64,000 nt of DNA from an uncultured Eubacteriaceae bacterium. GTDB lineage: Bacteria > Bacillota > Clostridia > Lachnospirales > CAG-274. How positions within the stretch are numbered: position 1 is the stretch's first letter; each line of letters opens with the position of its first letter. The stretch is from NCBI GenBank assembly GCA_947086655.1, contig CAMTZM010000002.1:62001-126000 (forward strand), read 5' to 3'. Both the position numbers and the translations under genes were made by a program. Below, piece by piece: positions 30,155 through 37,876 of this stretch. The notes beneath the pieces are model-generated. The model did no database searches and was not told where the DNA came from. It saw nothing but the letters and a program-made list of their open reading frames with translations.

Positions 30155-30194
30155 CAGCACAATTATTGATAAATTTTTATCAATAATTGTGCTG
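30155..30194. repeat. 19-bp perfect palindrome with a two-base centre
   Basis: Arms at 30155-30173 and 30176-30194 are exact complements. It lies between the terminator and the adhE promoter. It could be a second terminator or a protein-binding or cruciform site. Confidence 0.6.
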
Positions 30195-30308
30195 TTTAAA
30201 TAGTTGATTTATGAAATTGTATTAATAAGATAATTTTTATTGTAATAAGTATATAAAAAATCTTTATTAATTTAAAAAAATTTGTTAAAATAATTATTGC
30301 ATTAATGT

Positions 30309-30368
30309 TTGTATTTTTTGTAATTAGATGTTATAATATTGTTTATAAAATTGTTAATAAAATATCAA
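30309..30368 (+). promoter_or_regulatory. adhE promoter with a possible Rex operator
   Basis: TTGTAT at 30309-30314 and TATAAT at 30332-30337, with a 17-bp spacer. At 30351-30368, near the expected transcript start, TTGTTAATAAAATATCAA matches the clostridial Rex site TTGTTAANNNNTTAACAA in 12 of 14 defined positions. Rex commonly represses adhE when NADH is low. Confidence 0.55.
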
Positions 30369-30388
30369 AGTTTAAGGAGGACAATAAT

Positions 30389-33007
30389 ATGGCTAAAGAT
30401 GTGGTAAGTAAACCAGCACCTAATATTATTGATACAGTTGAAGCGTTAAATGCCAGAATTAAAGAAATGCGAAAGGCACAAAAAATTTTTGCATCATATA
30501 CACAAGAACAAGTAGATAAAATATTTTTTGCTGCTGCTATTGCCGCAAATAAAATGCGTATACCTCTTGCAAAAATGGCGGTTGAAGAAACCGGAATGGG
30601 AGTTGTTGAGGATAAAGTAATTAAAAATCATTACGCATCTGAATATATATATAATACTTATAAAAATGTTAAGACATGCGGTGTATTGGAAGAAGATAAA
30701 GTTTACGGGACTAAAAAGATAGCTGAACCTATTGGTATTATTGCAGCAGTTATACCTACTACAAATCCTACATCTACCGCTATTTTTAAAACACTTATTT
30801 CTCTTAAAACAAGAAACGCTATTGTAATTAGTCCGCATCCTCGTGCAAAACAAAGTACAATTGAAGCGGCAAAAACTGTTTTAGAAGCAGCCGTTAAAGC
30901 TGGCGCTCCGGAGGGGATAATAAGCTGGATTGATGTGCCTTCACTTGAACTTACAAATGAACTTATGAAAACTGCTGATATTATTTTAGCTACTGGCGGT
31001 CCAGGAATGGTAAAAGCAGCATATTCGTCAGGAAAGCCGGCTCTTGGCGTTGGTGCCGGAAATACACCTGTAATAATAGACGATACTGCTGATATTAAAA
31101 TGGCTGTAAGCTCAATAGTACATTCAAAAACGTTTGATAATGGTATGATTTGTGCGTCAGAGCAGTCTGTAACTGTTTTAAGTTCTATATATAATGAAGT
31201 AAAAGAAGAATTTATTAAAAGAGGCTGTTATTTTTTAAAGCCTGATGAAATAGATAAAGTTAGAAAAACTATTATAATAAATGGAGCTCTTAATGCAAAA
31301 ATTGTAGGGCAAAGCGCTTATACAATAGCTAAACTTAGCGGTGTTGATGTAGCGGAAAAAACAAAGATATTAATTGGAGAGGTTGAATCAGTTGATATAT
31401 CAGAAGAATTTGCTCATGAGAAATTATCTCCTGTATTAGCTATGTATAAAGCTGATACTTTTGATGATGCTATTAAAAAAGCAGAACAGCTTGTAGCTGA
31501 CGGCGGCTATGGTCATACATCTTCTATTTACATTAACACAAGAGAAGATGATAAAATTAATAAATTTAGTGAGGCAATGAAAACATGCCGTATTTTAGTA
31601 AATACACCTTCTTCTCATGGAGGTATAGGCGATTTATATAACTTTAAGCTTGCGCCGTCATTAACTCTTGGATGCGGTTCATGGGGTGGCAATTCCGTAT
31701 CTGAAAACGTTGGAGTAAAGCATTTAATTAACATTAAGACTGTTGCCGAAAGGAGAGAGAATATGCTGTGGTTCAGAGCTCCTCAAAAAGTTTATTTTAA
31801 AAAGGGTTGTACGCCTGTTGCTCTTGATGAGTTAGGAAATGTAATGAATAAAAAGAGAGCTTTTGTTGTAACTGACACATTTTTATATAAAAATGGATAT
31901 ACAAAAGGTATTACAGATAAGTTAGATGAATTGGGAATTACACATACTTGTTTTTATGATGTTGCTCCGGATCCAAATCTTGCGTCAGCTAAAAAAGGCG
32001 CTGAAGCTATGAAGAGTTTTGAACCTGATGTAATAATTGCTCTTGGCGGCGGTTCGGCAATGGATGCTGCTAAAATTATGTGGGTGCTTTATGAACATCC
32101 AGAAGTTGATTTCTTAGATATGGCTATGCGTTTTTGCGATATAAGAAAAAGAATTTACACATTCCCTAAAATGGGAGAAAAAGCTTATTTTATAGCTATA
32201 CCTACATCTTCGGGTACAGGTTCAGAGGTTACTCCTTTTGCTGTTATTACAGATGAGACTACTGGAACAAAATATCCTCTTGCTGATTATGAACTTCTCC
32301 CTAATATGGCAATTATAGATGCTGATAATATGATGAATCAGCCAAAAGGACTTACAAGCGCATCAGGTATAGACGCACTTACTCACGCTCTTGAGGCTTA
32401 TGCTTCTGTTATGGCAACAGATTTTACAGATGGTATTGCACTTAAAGCTATGAAACTTATATTTGAGTATCTTCCATCGGCTTATGAAAATGGGGCTAAT
32501 GATATTGTAGCAAGAGAAAAAATGGCAAATGCTTCAGCTATGGCTGGTATGGCGTTTGCAAATGCGTTTTTAGGAATATGTCATTCTATGGCGCATAAAT
32601 TGGGTTCTTTCCATCACCTTCCTCATGGTGTTGCAAATGCACTTTTAATAACAGAAATTATGAGATATAATTCTGATGATTGTCCTGTTAAAATGGGTAC
32701 ATTCCCTCAGTATCAATATCCTCATACACTTGAAAGATATGTTGAATGTGCTAATTTCTGTGGAATAACAGGAAAAGATGATAATGATACTCTTAATAAA
32801 TTTATAGATGCTATTGAGCAATTAAAAGAAAAAGTAGGAATAAAGAAAACAATAAAAGATTACGATGTTGATGAAAAGCAATTCCTTGATACTTTAGATG
32901 AGATGACAGAACAGGCGTTTGACGACCAGTGTACAGGAGCTAATCCACATTATCCTTTAATGAAGGAAATTAAAGAAATATATTTAAAAGCTTATTACGG
33001 TAAATAA
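30389..33007 (+). CDS. adhE: Bifunctional acetaldehyde-CoA/alcohol dehydrogenase
   Basis: Reduces acetyl-CoA to acetaldehyde and then ethanol, regenerating NAD in fermentation. The ATG at 30389 follows AAGGAGG; the product has 872 aa. The N-terminal aldehyde dehydrogenase domain carries its catalytic Cys in GMICASEQSV (about residue 255). The C-terminal iron-dependent alcohol dehydrogenase has the NAD motif GGGSAMDAAKIMW and metal-binding histidines in HSMAHKLGSFHHLPHG. Full length. It stands as its own unit with a strong promoter, followed closely by a small kinase gene. Confidence 0.97.
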   Translation: MAKDVVSKPAPNIIDTVEALNARIKEMRKAQKIFASYTQEQVDKIFFAAAIAANKMRIPLAKMAVEETGMGVVEDKVIKNHYASEYIYNTYKNVKTCGVLEEDKVYGTKKIAEPIGIIAAVIPTTNPTSTAIFKTLISLKTRNAIVISPHPRAKQSTIEAAKTVLEAAVKAGAPEGIISWIDVPSLELTNELMKTADIILATGGPGMVKAAYSSGKPALGVGAGNTPVIIDDTADIKMAVSSIVHSKTFDNGMICASEQSVTVLSSIYNEVKEEFIKRGCYFLKPDEIDKVRKTIIINGALNAKIVGQSAYTIAKLSGVDVAEKTKILIGEVESVDISEEFAHEKLSPVLAMYKADTFDDAIKKAEQLVADGGYGHTSSIYINTREDDKINKFSEAMKTCRILVNTPSSHGGIGDLYNFKLAPSLTLGCGSWGGNSVSENVGVKHLINIKTVAERRENMLWFRAPQKVYFKKGCTPVALDELGNVMNKKRAFVVTDTFLYKNGYTKGITDKLDELGITHTCFYDVAPDPNLASAKKGAEAMKSFEPDVIIALGGGSAMDAAKIMWVLYEHPEVDFLDMAMRFCDIRKRIYTFPKMGEKAYFIAIPTSSGTGSEVTPFAVITDETTGTKYPLADYELLPNMAIIDADNMMNQPKGLTSASGIDALTHALEAYASVMATDFTDGIALKAMKLIFEYLPSAYENGANDIVAREKMANASAMAGMAFANAFLGICHSMAHKLGSFHHLPHGVANALLITEIMRYNSDDCPVKMGTFPQYQYPHTLERYVECANFCGITGKDDNDTLNKFIDAIEQLKEKVGIKKTIKDYDVDEKQFLDTLDEMTEQAFDDQCTGANPHYPLMKEIKEIYLKAYYGK

Positions 33008-33022
33008 GAGGGGGATGTTTTT

Positions 33023-33772
33023 ATGAATTTAGATACTATTATAGCAGAGCGTCCATCTAAGAAAATATATAGAGATGGAAATTATGTAATAAAAGTTTTT
33101 GACGAAAATTTTTCAAAGTCTGATGTATTAAATGAAGCTTTAAATCAAGCAAGAGTTGAGGAAACAGGGTTAAATATTCCAAAAGTAGAGGAAGTTGCAA
33201 AGGTAGACGAAAAATGGGCAATTGTGTCAACATTTATAGAGGGAAAGACTCTTGAACAAATAATTGCGGAAGACAGAAACAACCTTGAAAAATATATTGA
33301 TAGATTTGTTGAGATACAGCTTGAAATGCATTCAAAAACTTCTCCTTTGCTTAATAAGCTTAAAGATAAAACTCAAAGGGAAATAAGTTCAACAGATTTA
33401 AATGCTACAACTCGTTATGAACTTCATACACGTCTTGAAAGTATGCCTAAGCATGTAAAGGTGTGCCATGGTGATTTTGTTCCAAGTAATATTATTATAG
33501 CTCCTGAGGGAAAAGCTTATATACTTGACTGGTCGCATGCTACTCAAGGAAATGCGAGTGCTGACGCAGCAAGAACATATTTGCTTTTTAATCTTAGCAA
33601 CGATTTAGAAGCGGCTGAGATGTATATTGACAAATTCTGTGCAAAAAGCGATACAGCTAAGCAATATGTACAACAATGGCTTCCAATAGTTGCTGCATCA
33701 AGATATTTAAGAGGAAAATCTGAAGAAAAGAAACTTCTTATGAGATGGCTTGATGTATTTGACTATCAGTAA
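33023..33772 (+). CDS. Aminoglycoside-phosphotransferase-fold small-molecule kinase
   Basis: A 249-aa protein with a kinase-like fold of the APH/choline kinase superfamily. The catalytic loop VCHGDFVPSNII and the metal-binding Asp in YILDWSHA are clear, as is the N-terminal beta-lobe with Lys in NYVIKVF. It starts 15 bases after adhE and may be co-transcribed. The substrate is not predictable. Drug resistance is not implied by the fold alone. Confidence 0.85.
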   Translation: MNLDTIIAERPSKKIYRDGNYVIKVFDENFSKSDVLNEALNQARVEETGLNIPKVEEVAKVDEKWAIVSTFIEGKTLEQIIAEDRNNLEKYIDRFVEIQLEMHSKTSPLLNKLKDKTQREISSTDLNATTRYELHTRLESMPKHVKVCHGDFVPSNIIIAPEGKAYILDWSHATQGNASADAARTYLLFNLSNDLEAAEMYIDKFCAKSDTAKQYVQQWLPIVAASRYLRGKSEEKKLLMRWLDVFDYQ

Positions 33773-33783
33773 AAATAAAAATT

Positions 33784-33848
33784 AAAAAAAAGAAAGGATT
33801 TATCATATTTAATTAATTTTAAGTTATATGATAATCCTTTCTTTTTTT
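33784..33848 (+). terminator. Terminator after the APH-like gene
   Basis: Long A-rich/T-rich arms AAAGAAAGGATT and AATCCTTTCTTT are extended by ATCATAT/ATATGAT pairing, ending in seven T. Confidence 0.85.
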
Positions 33849-33910
33849 ATTGCAAATAATGTAAATTTATGATAGTATTAATGTGGTTTAATTTTTTATA
33901 AAACGTGAAA

Positions 33911-33934
33911 AGTCAAAGACTATTCGCATTTTTG
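33911..33934 (-). repeat. Dispersed intergenic repeat B, copy 3 (reverse)
   Basis: Exact reverse-complement match of 24 bases to 1062-1085. It lies just before the ribosome-binding site of the DIP1984-family gene. Confidence 0.65.
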
Positions 33935-33955
33935 TTTTTCTGAGGAGGTGTTATT

Positions 33956-34414
33956 ATGAAATTAGCTGAAGCTCTAATTATACGTTCTGATTTACAAAGA
34001 AGAATAGATGAATTAAAACAACGTCTTATAAGAAGTTCAAAAATTCAAGAAGGAGAGTGTCCTCCTGAAAATCCTAAAGAGTTACTTTTTGAACTTGATA
34101 ACTGTACTAATGAATTAACTAATATTATTCAAAAAATATATAAGGCAAATGCTAAGGAAATTATAGACGGCATAGGTACAATAACTGACGCTTTGGCAAA
34201 ACGAGAGGTTTTAATGTTAAAAAGAAATACTTTGTATTCGCTTTTAGCGGAAACATCTATAAGACAAAATCGTTACAGCGGTTCAGAAATAAAGATTTTA
34301 AGTACTGTAAATGTTAGTGAAATACAAAAACAAATAGATGATATATCTGCTGAATATAGATTGTTAGATACAAAAATACAAGAAAAGAATTGGTTAATTG
34401 ATATTACAGATTAA
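33956..34414 (+). CDS. DIP1984 family protein (septicolysin-like annotation)
   Basis: A 152-aa, almost wholly helical, soluble protein. MKLAEALIIRSDLQRRIDEL at the N-terminus and LMLKRNTLYSLLAE in the second half are typical of the DIP1984 family, whose biochemistry is not established. The ATG follows GAGGAGGTG. The stretch directly after it (34433-34518) can fold into a tRNA-like RNA, so an RNA-related role is plausible. I recall this family being discussed with RNA-repair genes but cannot verify that here. Confidence 0.8.
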   Translation: MKLAEALIIRSDLQRRIDELKQRLIRSSKIQEGECPPENPKELLFELDNCTNELTNIIQKIYKANAKEIIDGIGTITDALAKREVLMLKRNTLYSLLAETSIRQNRYSGSEIKILSTVNVSEIQKQIDDISAEYRLLDTKIQEKNWLIDITD

Positions 34415-34432
34415 AAATTTTTATGGAATAAC

Positions 34433-34518
34433 ATTAAAAGGCGAGCGTAAGCGATTGGCATGAAATGTCAGAAATTATGTTGGTGCGCATGGGGCTGCGT
34501 GGGTTCGATTCCTTTAAT
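34433..34518 (+). ncRNA. Candidate tRNA-like structured RNA downstream of the DIP1984-family gene
   Basis: This stretch has an end-closing stem (ATTAAAAGG at 34433-34441 with CCTTTAAT at 34511-34518, one bulge). It has a 6-bp hairpin TGGCAT/ATGTCA with a GAA loop (34456-34470), a CGCA/TGCG hairpin (34486-34499), and a perfect T-loop sequence GGGTTCGATTCC (34501-34512). There is no acceptable anticodon arm and the T-stem is weak, so it is not a normal tRNA. A YrlA/Y-RNA-like molecule or a decayed tRNA are the alternatives. The rest of the 249-base gap holds a long hairpin at 34614-34652. Confidence 0.45.
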
Positions 34519-34613
34519 TACAGTTAGGCCCATAAATGTTACATTAGAACAAATACGGTTTATTATTTACTACCAAACGCTGATTTTAATGTTAGGGCGG
34601 GTTTGGGGAAACT

Positions 34614-34652
34614 ATTATTTTAGCCCTTATATTTTATAAGGGCTAAAATAAT
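34614..34652. terminator. Long hairpin between convergent units
   Basis: A perfect 17-bp stem (ATTATTTTAGCCCTTAT and complement) with a five-base loop, between the tRNA-like region and the convergent mannitol-dehydrogenase-family gene. There is no clean T tract, but the position suits a bidirectional terminator. Confidence 0.6.
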
Positions 34653-34663
34653 GTTAAATATAT

Positions 34664-36271
34664 TTATGAGCAATAATGTGTTAATGTCTCTCTTACAGCT
34701 TTTTTGCCTTTATTTAGTTCTTTGAAATATTTTTCTATTTTTTCACCTATTCCGGCATCATATAAGTTTAAACCAAAAATTGATTTATTTGATAATATTT
34801 TAGAAAGTGTTTCGTGAACATTTTCATTTTTTCCAAATTCAATTTTATCTATTATTTTGGTTAATTCCAAAAGCAGCGGGTCAGGGCTTAAATCAAATTT
34901 TTCTCCATTGTCGTCGATAGCCATTAAGTAACGACACCATCCGGCAATTACAAGGGGAATATATTCTAAGTCTGTAACTGATAGTTTATCTGATTTTATA
35001 TATGCTTTTATCGTTTCTCCAAATCTTATTCCTAATTTTTGAGAAGTGTCGCATGCTATTCTTTGAGGTGCGTCGGGAATAAATGGATTGGGAAATCTTA
35101 TATTTATAGTTTCATCAATAAAATCTTTAGGAGATATAATGTCAGGATTTATAACAACAGGAAGTCCTTCTTTATATCCAACATTTTTTATTAAAGATAT
35201 AAGCTGGCTGTCTTTCATTTCTTCAGATATCTTTGTATATCCCAATAAACAGCCAAATATTGCAAGACTTGTATGAAGTGGATTTAAACAAGTGCATACT
35301 TTCATTTTTTCAACTTTATCAACAGTATTTCTATCAGTATATATTGTTCCGCTTTTATCAAGCGGAATTTTTCCGTTTTTAAAGTTATCCTCAATAACAA
35401 GATATTGAGATTGTTCTGCATTTACAAATAAAGCAGTATAAGTATTTTTAGATGTAACGATAGCTTTAGAATCTTCTAAGCCTGTTTTTTCAAGAAGTTT
35501 TATTACTGTATCGGATGGACGTGGAGTTATCTTATCAATCATTGTCCATGGGTATGATATATCATATTTTACATAGTCTATAAATTCTTTTTCTGTTATT
35601 CCATTTTCTACCCAGTTTTCAGCAAATGAATAAATAGCTTGTTCAAGTTTTGAACCATTATGAGAACAGTTATCCATGCTTACGAAAGTTAAAGGCAATT
35701 TTCCGCTTTTGAATCTTGTATAACATAAAGCAGCAAGTTTTCCTATATAGCTGCAAGCTTTATCAGGATTATTTTTAAAATCTTTTGAAACATCTTTAAT
35801 GTAATTTCCTGATGTATCTTTAAGGTTATATCCTTTTTCGGTTATTGTAAAAGATACCATTTTAAGTGTTGGAGCTGAAAAAATCTCTTTAAGTCTTTTC
35901 CAATCATTAGTGTTTTCAGTGTCAGCACATAAGGCTTCGGCGATACTTGCTATTACTTTTTTATCAGCATTTCCGTCGGCTTTAAGTGTTACTGATATAT
36001 GAAGGTTGTCGTAATTTTTTATGCTTTTTTCTATAATTTCATAATCATAACCTTCGGCTACAATAATTCCTGTTTCAATTATTTTTCTATTTAATAAATC
36101 TTGACATATTACCGCAGGAAATGCGCGAAATATATTTCCGGCTCCAAAATGAATCCATTCAGGATTTTTTTTTGTTTTTTCAATCATTTTATTAATATCA
36201 AATTGGGGAAGTTCATAATTATTGTTTTCCCATTGTTGTTTATTTTCAAGTTCGCTTAATTTTAATCTCAT
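34664..36271 (-). CDS. Mannitol dehydrogenase family protein, fructuronate reductase-like
   Basis: An NAD-dependent polyol/hexuronate oxidoreductase of 535 aa. It opens with IHFGAGNIFRAFPAVI, the Rossmann motif variant of the family. The C-terminal catalytic domain contains SMDNCSHNG and YPWTMIDKITPRPSD. Fructuronate or tagaturonate reductase (UxuB/UxaB type) is the closest functional class, while mannitol 2-dehydrogenase is an alternative. The ATG follows AAGGGAG. No uronate genes are adjacent, so the substrate is left open. Confidence 0.85.
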   Translation of the reverse strand: MRLKLSELENKQQWENNNYELPQFDINKMIEKTKKNPEWIHFGAGNIFRAFPAVICQDLLNRKIIETGIIVAEGYDYEIIEKSIKNYDNLHISVTLKADGNADKKVIASIAEALCADTENTNDWKRLKEIFSAPTLKMVSFTITEKGYNLKDTSGNYIKDVSKDFKNNPDKACSYIGKLAALCYTRFKSGKLPLTFVSMDNCSHNGSKLEQAIYSFAENWVENGITEKEFIDYVKYDISYPWTMIDKITPRPSDTVIKLLEKTGLEDSKAIVTSKNTYTALFVNAEQSQYLVIEDNFKNGKIPLDKSGTIYTDRNTVDKVEKMKVCTCLNPLHTSLAIFGCLLGYTKISEEMKDSQLISLIKNVGYKEGLPVVINPDIISPKDFIDETINIRFPNPFIPDAPQRIACDTSQKLGIRFGETIKAYIKSDKLSVTDLEYIPLVIAGWCRYLMAIDDNGEKFDLSPDPLLLELTKIIDKIEFGKNENVHETLSKILSNKSIFGLNLYDAGIGEKIEKYFKELNKGKKAVRETLTHYCS

Positions 36272-36467
36272 TATATTTCAACTCCCTTTTTTATTTATTA
36301 ATAGTTTTCCCATAATTATTTATAATAATCAATTTTAAAAACAGGTATGGAGTTTTTATATATACTATATCTAATAATTTGAAAATTTATGTAATAAATA
36401 GTATTAGAAATAAATAATATATAAGTAAACAGTTATAAAAGTTTAAATAATATTTAGGAGATTTTTC

Positions 36468-37445
36468 ATGAGAAAATTCTTTTTTATTGGTTTATTATAT
36501 ATTTTTATGCTTGTTATAGCTATACCATGTAGTATTACTTTTTTATTTAATAAGTTTAATCAAAGTGAACAAAAAAAGGATATTTATATTCAAAATGATT
36601 ATGAAACAAAGATTACTCCTGTTAAAACGGATTATATTATTGTTTATGATAAGAAGTCTGGAGAAAACAAAGATTTAGAAAACTATATTAAAGGAGTAGT
36701 AGCAGCGGAAATGCCAGTATCTTTTGAAAAAGAAGCTTTAAAAGCACAGGCTGTGGCAGCAAGAACATATACAATAAGAGAAATTGGTACAGCAGATGAA
36801 ACAAAAATTGACGCCTCTAAAATAGGACAGGCATATATTACAATAGACGAGATGAAAGAAAGATGGAAAGATAAATTTGATGAGTATTATAAAAAAGTCT
36901 GTGATGCTGTGGATAGTACAAATGGTGAAATTATGGTTTATAATGACGAACCTATTCTTGCTGCTTTTCACTCTACAAGCGCCGGAATAACAGAAAGTTC
37001 AGAAAATGTATGGAGCGGAAGTCTTCCTTATTTAAAAAGTGTGGATAGTTCAATAGATAAAAATGCTCCTAATTTTATAAGTACAAAAAAGGTTAGTATA
37101 TCAACATTTATAAATACTCTTAAAGGTTATAATGTTTCAGGGCTTACAAAAGATAATATTAAGAATGATATAAAAATAGTTTCAAGAACAAATGCCGATT
37201 ATGTTAAATGCATAAGTATAGGAGGAAAAAATTTTGAAGGTACTGAAATTCGTAAAATTTTTGGACTTAGGTCGGCTAATTTTACAATAAGTTACGATGA
37301 AAACAATATAATATTTACAACAAAAGGTTATGGACATGGTGCAGGTATGAGTCAATATGGAGCTGAATTTATGGCTAAGGAAGGAAAAAGTTATCATGAT
37401 ATATTGTCTCATTACTATACCGGAATTTCATTTTCAAAATATTAA
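36468..37445 (+). CDS. spoIID: Stage II sporulation protein D (SpoIID/LytB domain)
   Basis: A membrane-anchored peptidoglycan lytic transglycosylase that, with SpoIIM and SpoIIP, drives engulfment of the forespore. It has 325 aa with one N-terminal helix (about 4-27). The SpoIID core shows DLENYIKGVVAAEMPVSFEK, ALKAQAVAARTY, HSTSAGITESSENVW and the C-terminal GYGHGAGMSQYGAEFMAKEG. This is one of the markers showing that the organism sporulates. It stands alone with long gaps on both sides. Confidence 0.93.
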   Translation: MRKFFFIGLLYIFMLVIAIPCSITFLFNKFNQSEQKKDIYIQNDYETKITPVKTDYIIVYDKKSGENKDLENYIKGVVAAEMPVSFEKEALKAQAVAARTYTIREIGTADETKIDASKIGQAYITIDEMKERWKDKFDEYYKKVCDAVDSTNGEIMVYNDEPILAAFHSTSAGITESSENVWSGSLPYLKSVDSSIDKNAPNFISTKKVSISTFINTLKGYNVSGLTKDNIKNDIKIVSRTNADYVKCISIGGKNFEGTEIRKIFGLRSANFTISYDENNIIFTTKGYGHGAGMSQYGAEFMAKEGKSYHDILSHYYTGISFSKY

Positions 37446-37876
37446 AGAGTTTAAATATGTATTTTAATAAATAGATTTTAAGGTAATGTTCTTCTTTTTG
37501 AAAGTTTGTTTATTAGGTGCAAAGTTAGTTATTTATATATTAAATGCTACGACCAGTTTAAATTTATATCTGCACTATAAAAGAATAATAATGCCAATAT
37601 AAAGACAAATTATATTATTTTTTTGTATATTTTGTACAAAATAAATAACTATTAAAATTTACTAAAGGAGAATTAATATATATATAGAATAAATAATTAT
37701 AAGGCGTTAATATAATTTTGTGCATTTACACAATTATTTGTATTGATGTATTTTAAATAAAGGAAATAACGACTAATTTGGACTTAAAAATAACAATGAG
37801 ATATTTTTTTAAGTTATTTGTTATTCAGTTTAATCAATGTTTCCTAAAAAATAAAGAACAGGGTGTGATTTTTTTT
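37446..37876. other. Long AT-rich intergenic region, no gene seen
   Basis: The 431 bases between spoIID and the EF-G paralogue hold only AT-rich sequence. There is a short inverted repeat TTTTGTACAAAA near 37630 and an ATAATT/AATTAT-armed hairpin near 37715-37740. A 38-codon frame from 37485 has no good ribosome-binding site and is not called. Confidence 0.5.

Noticed and set aside
34433-34518. Functional ordinary tRNA
   Set aside because: The T-loop is perfect, but there is no 7-base anticodon loop on a 5-bp stem and the T-stem has mismatches. It is listed as a tRNA-like RNA candidate instead.
37485-37601. 38-codon frame in the spoIID to EF-G gap
   Set aside because: Poor ribosome-binding site and no recognisable features; AT-rich chance frame.
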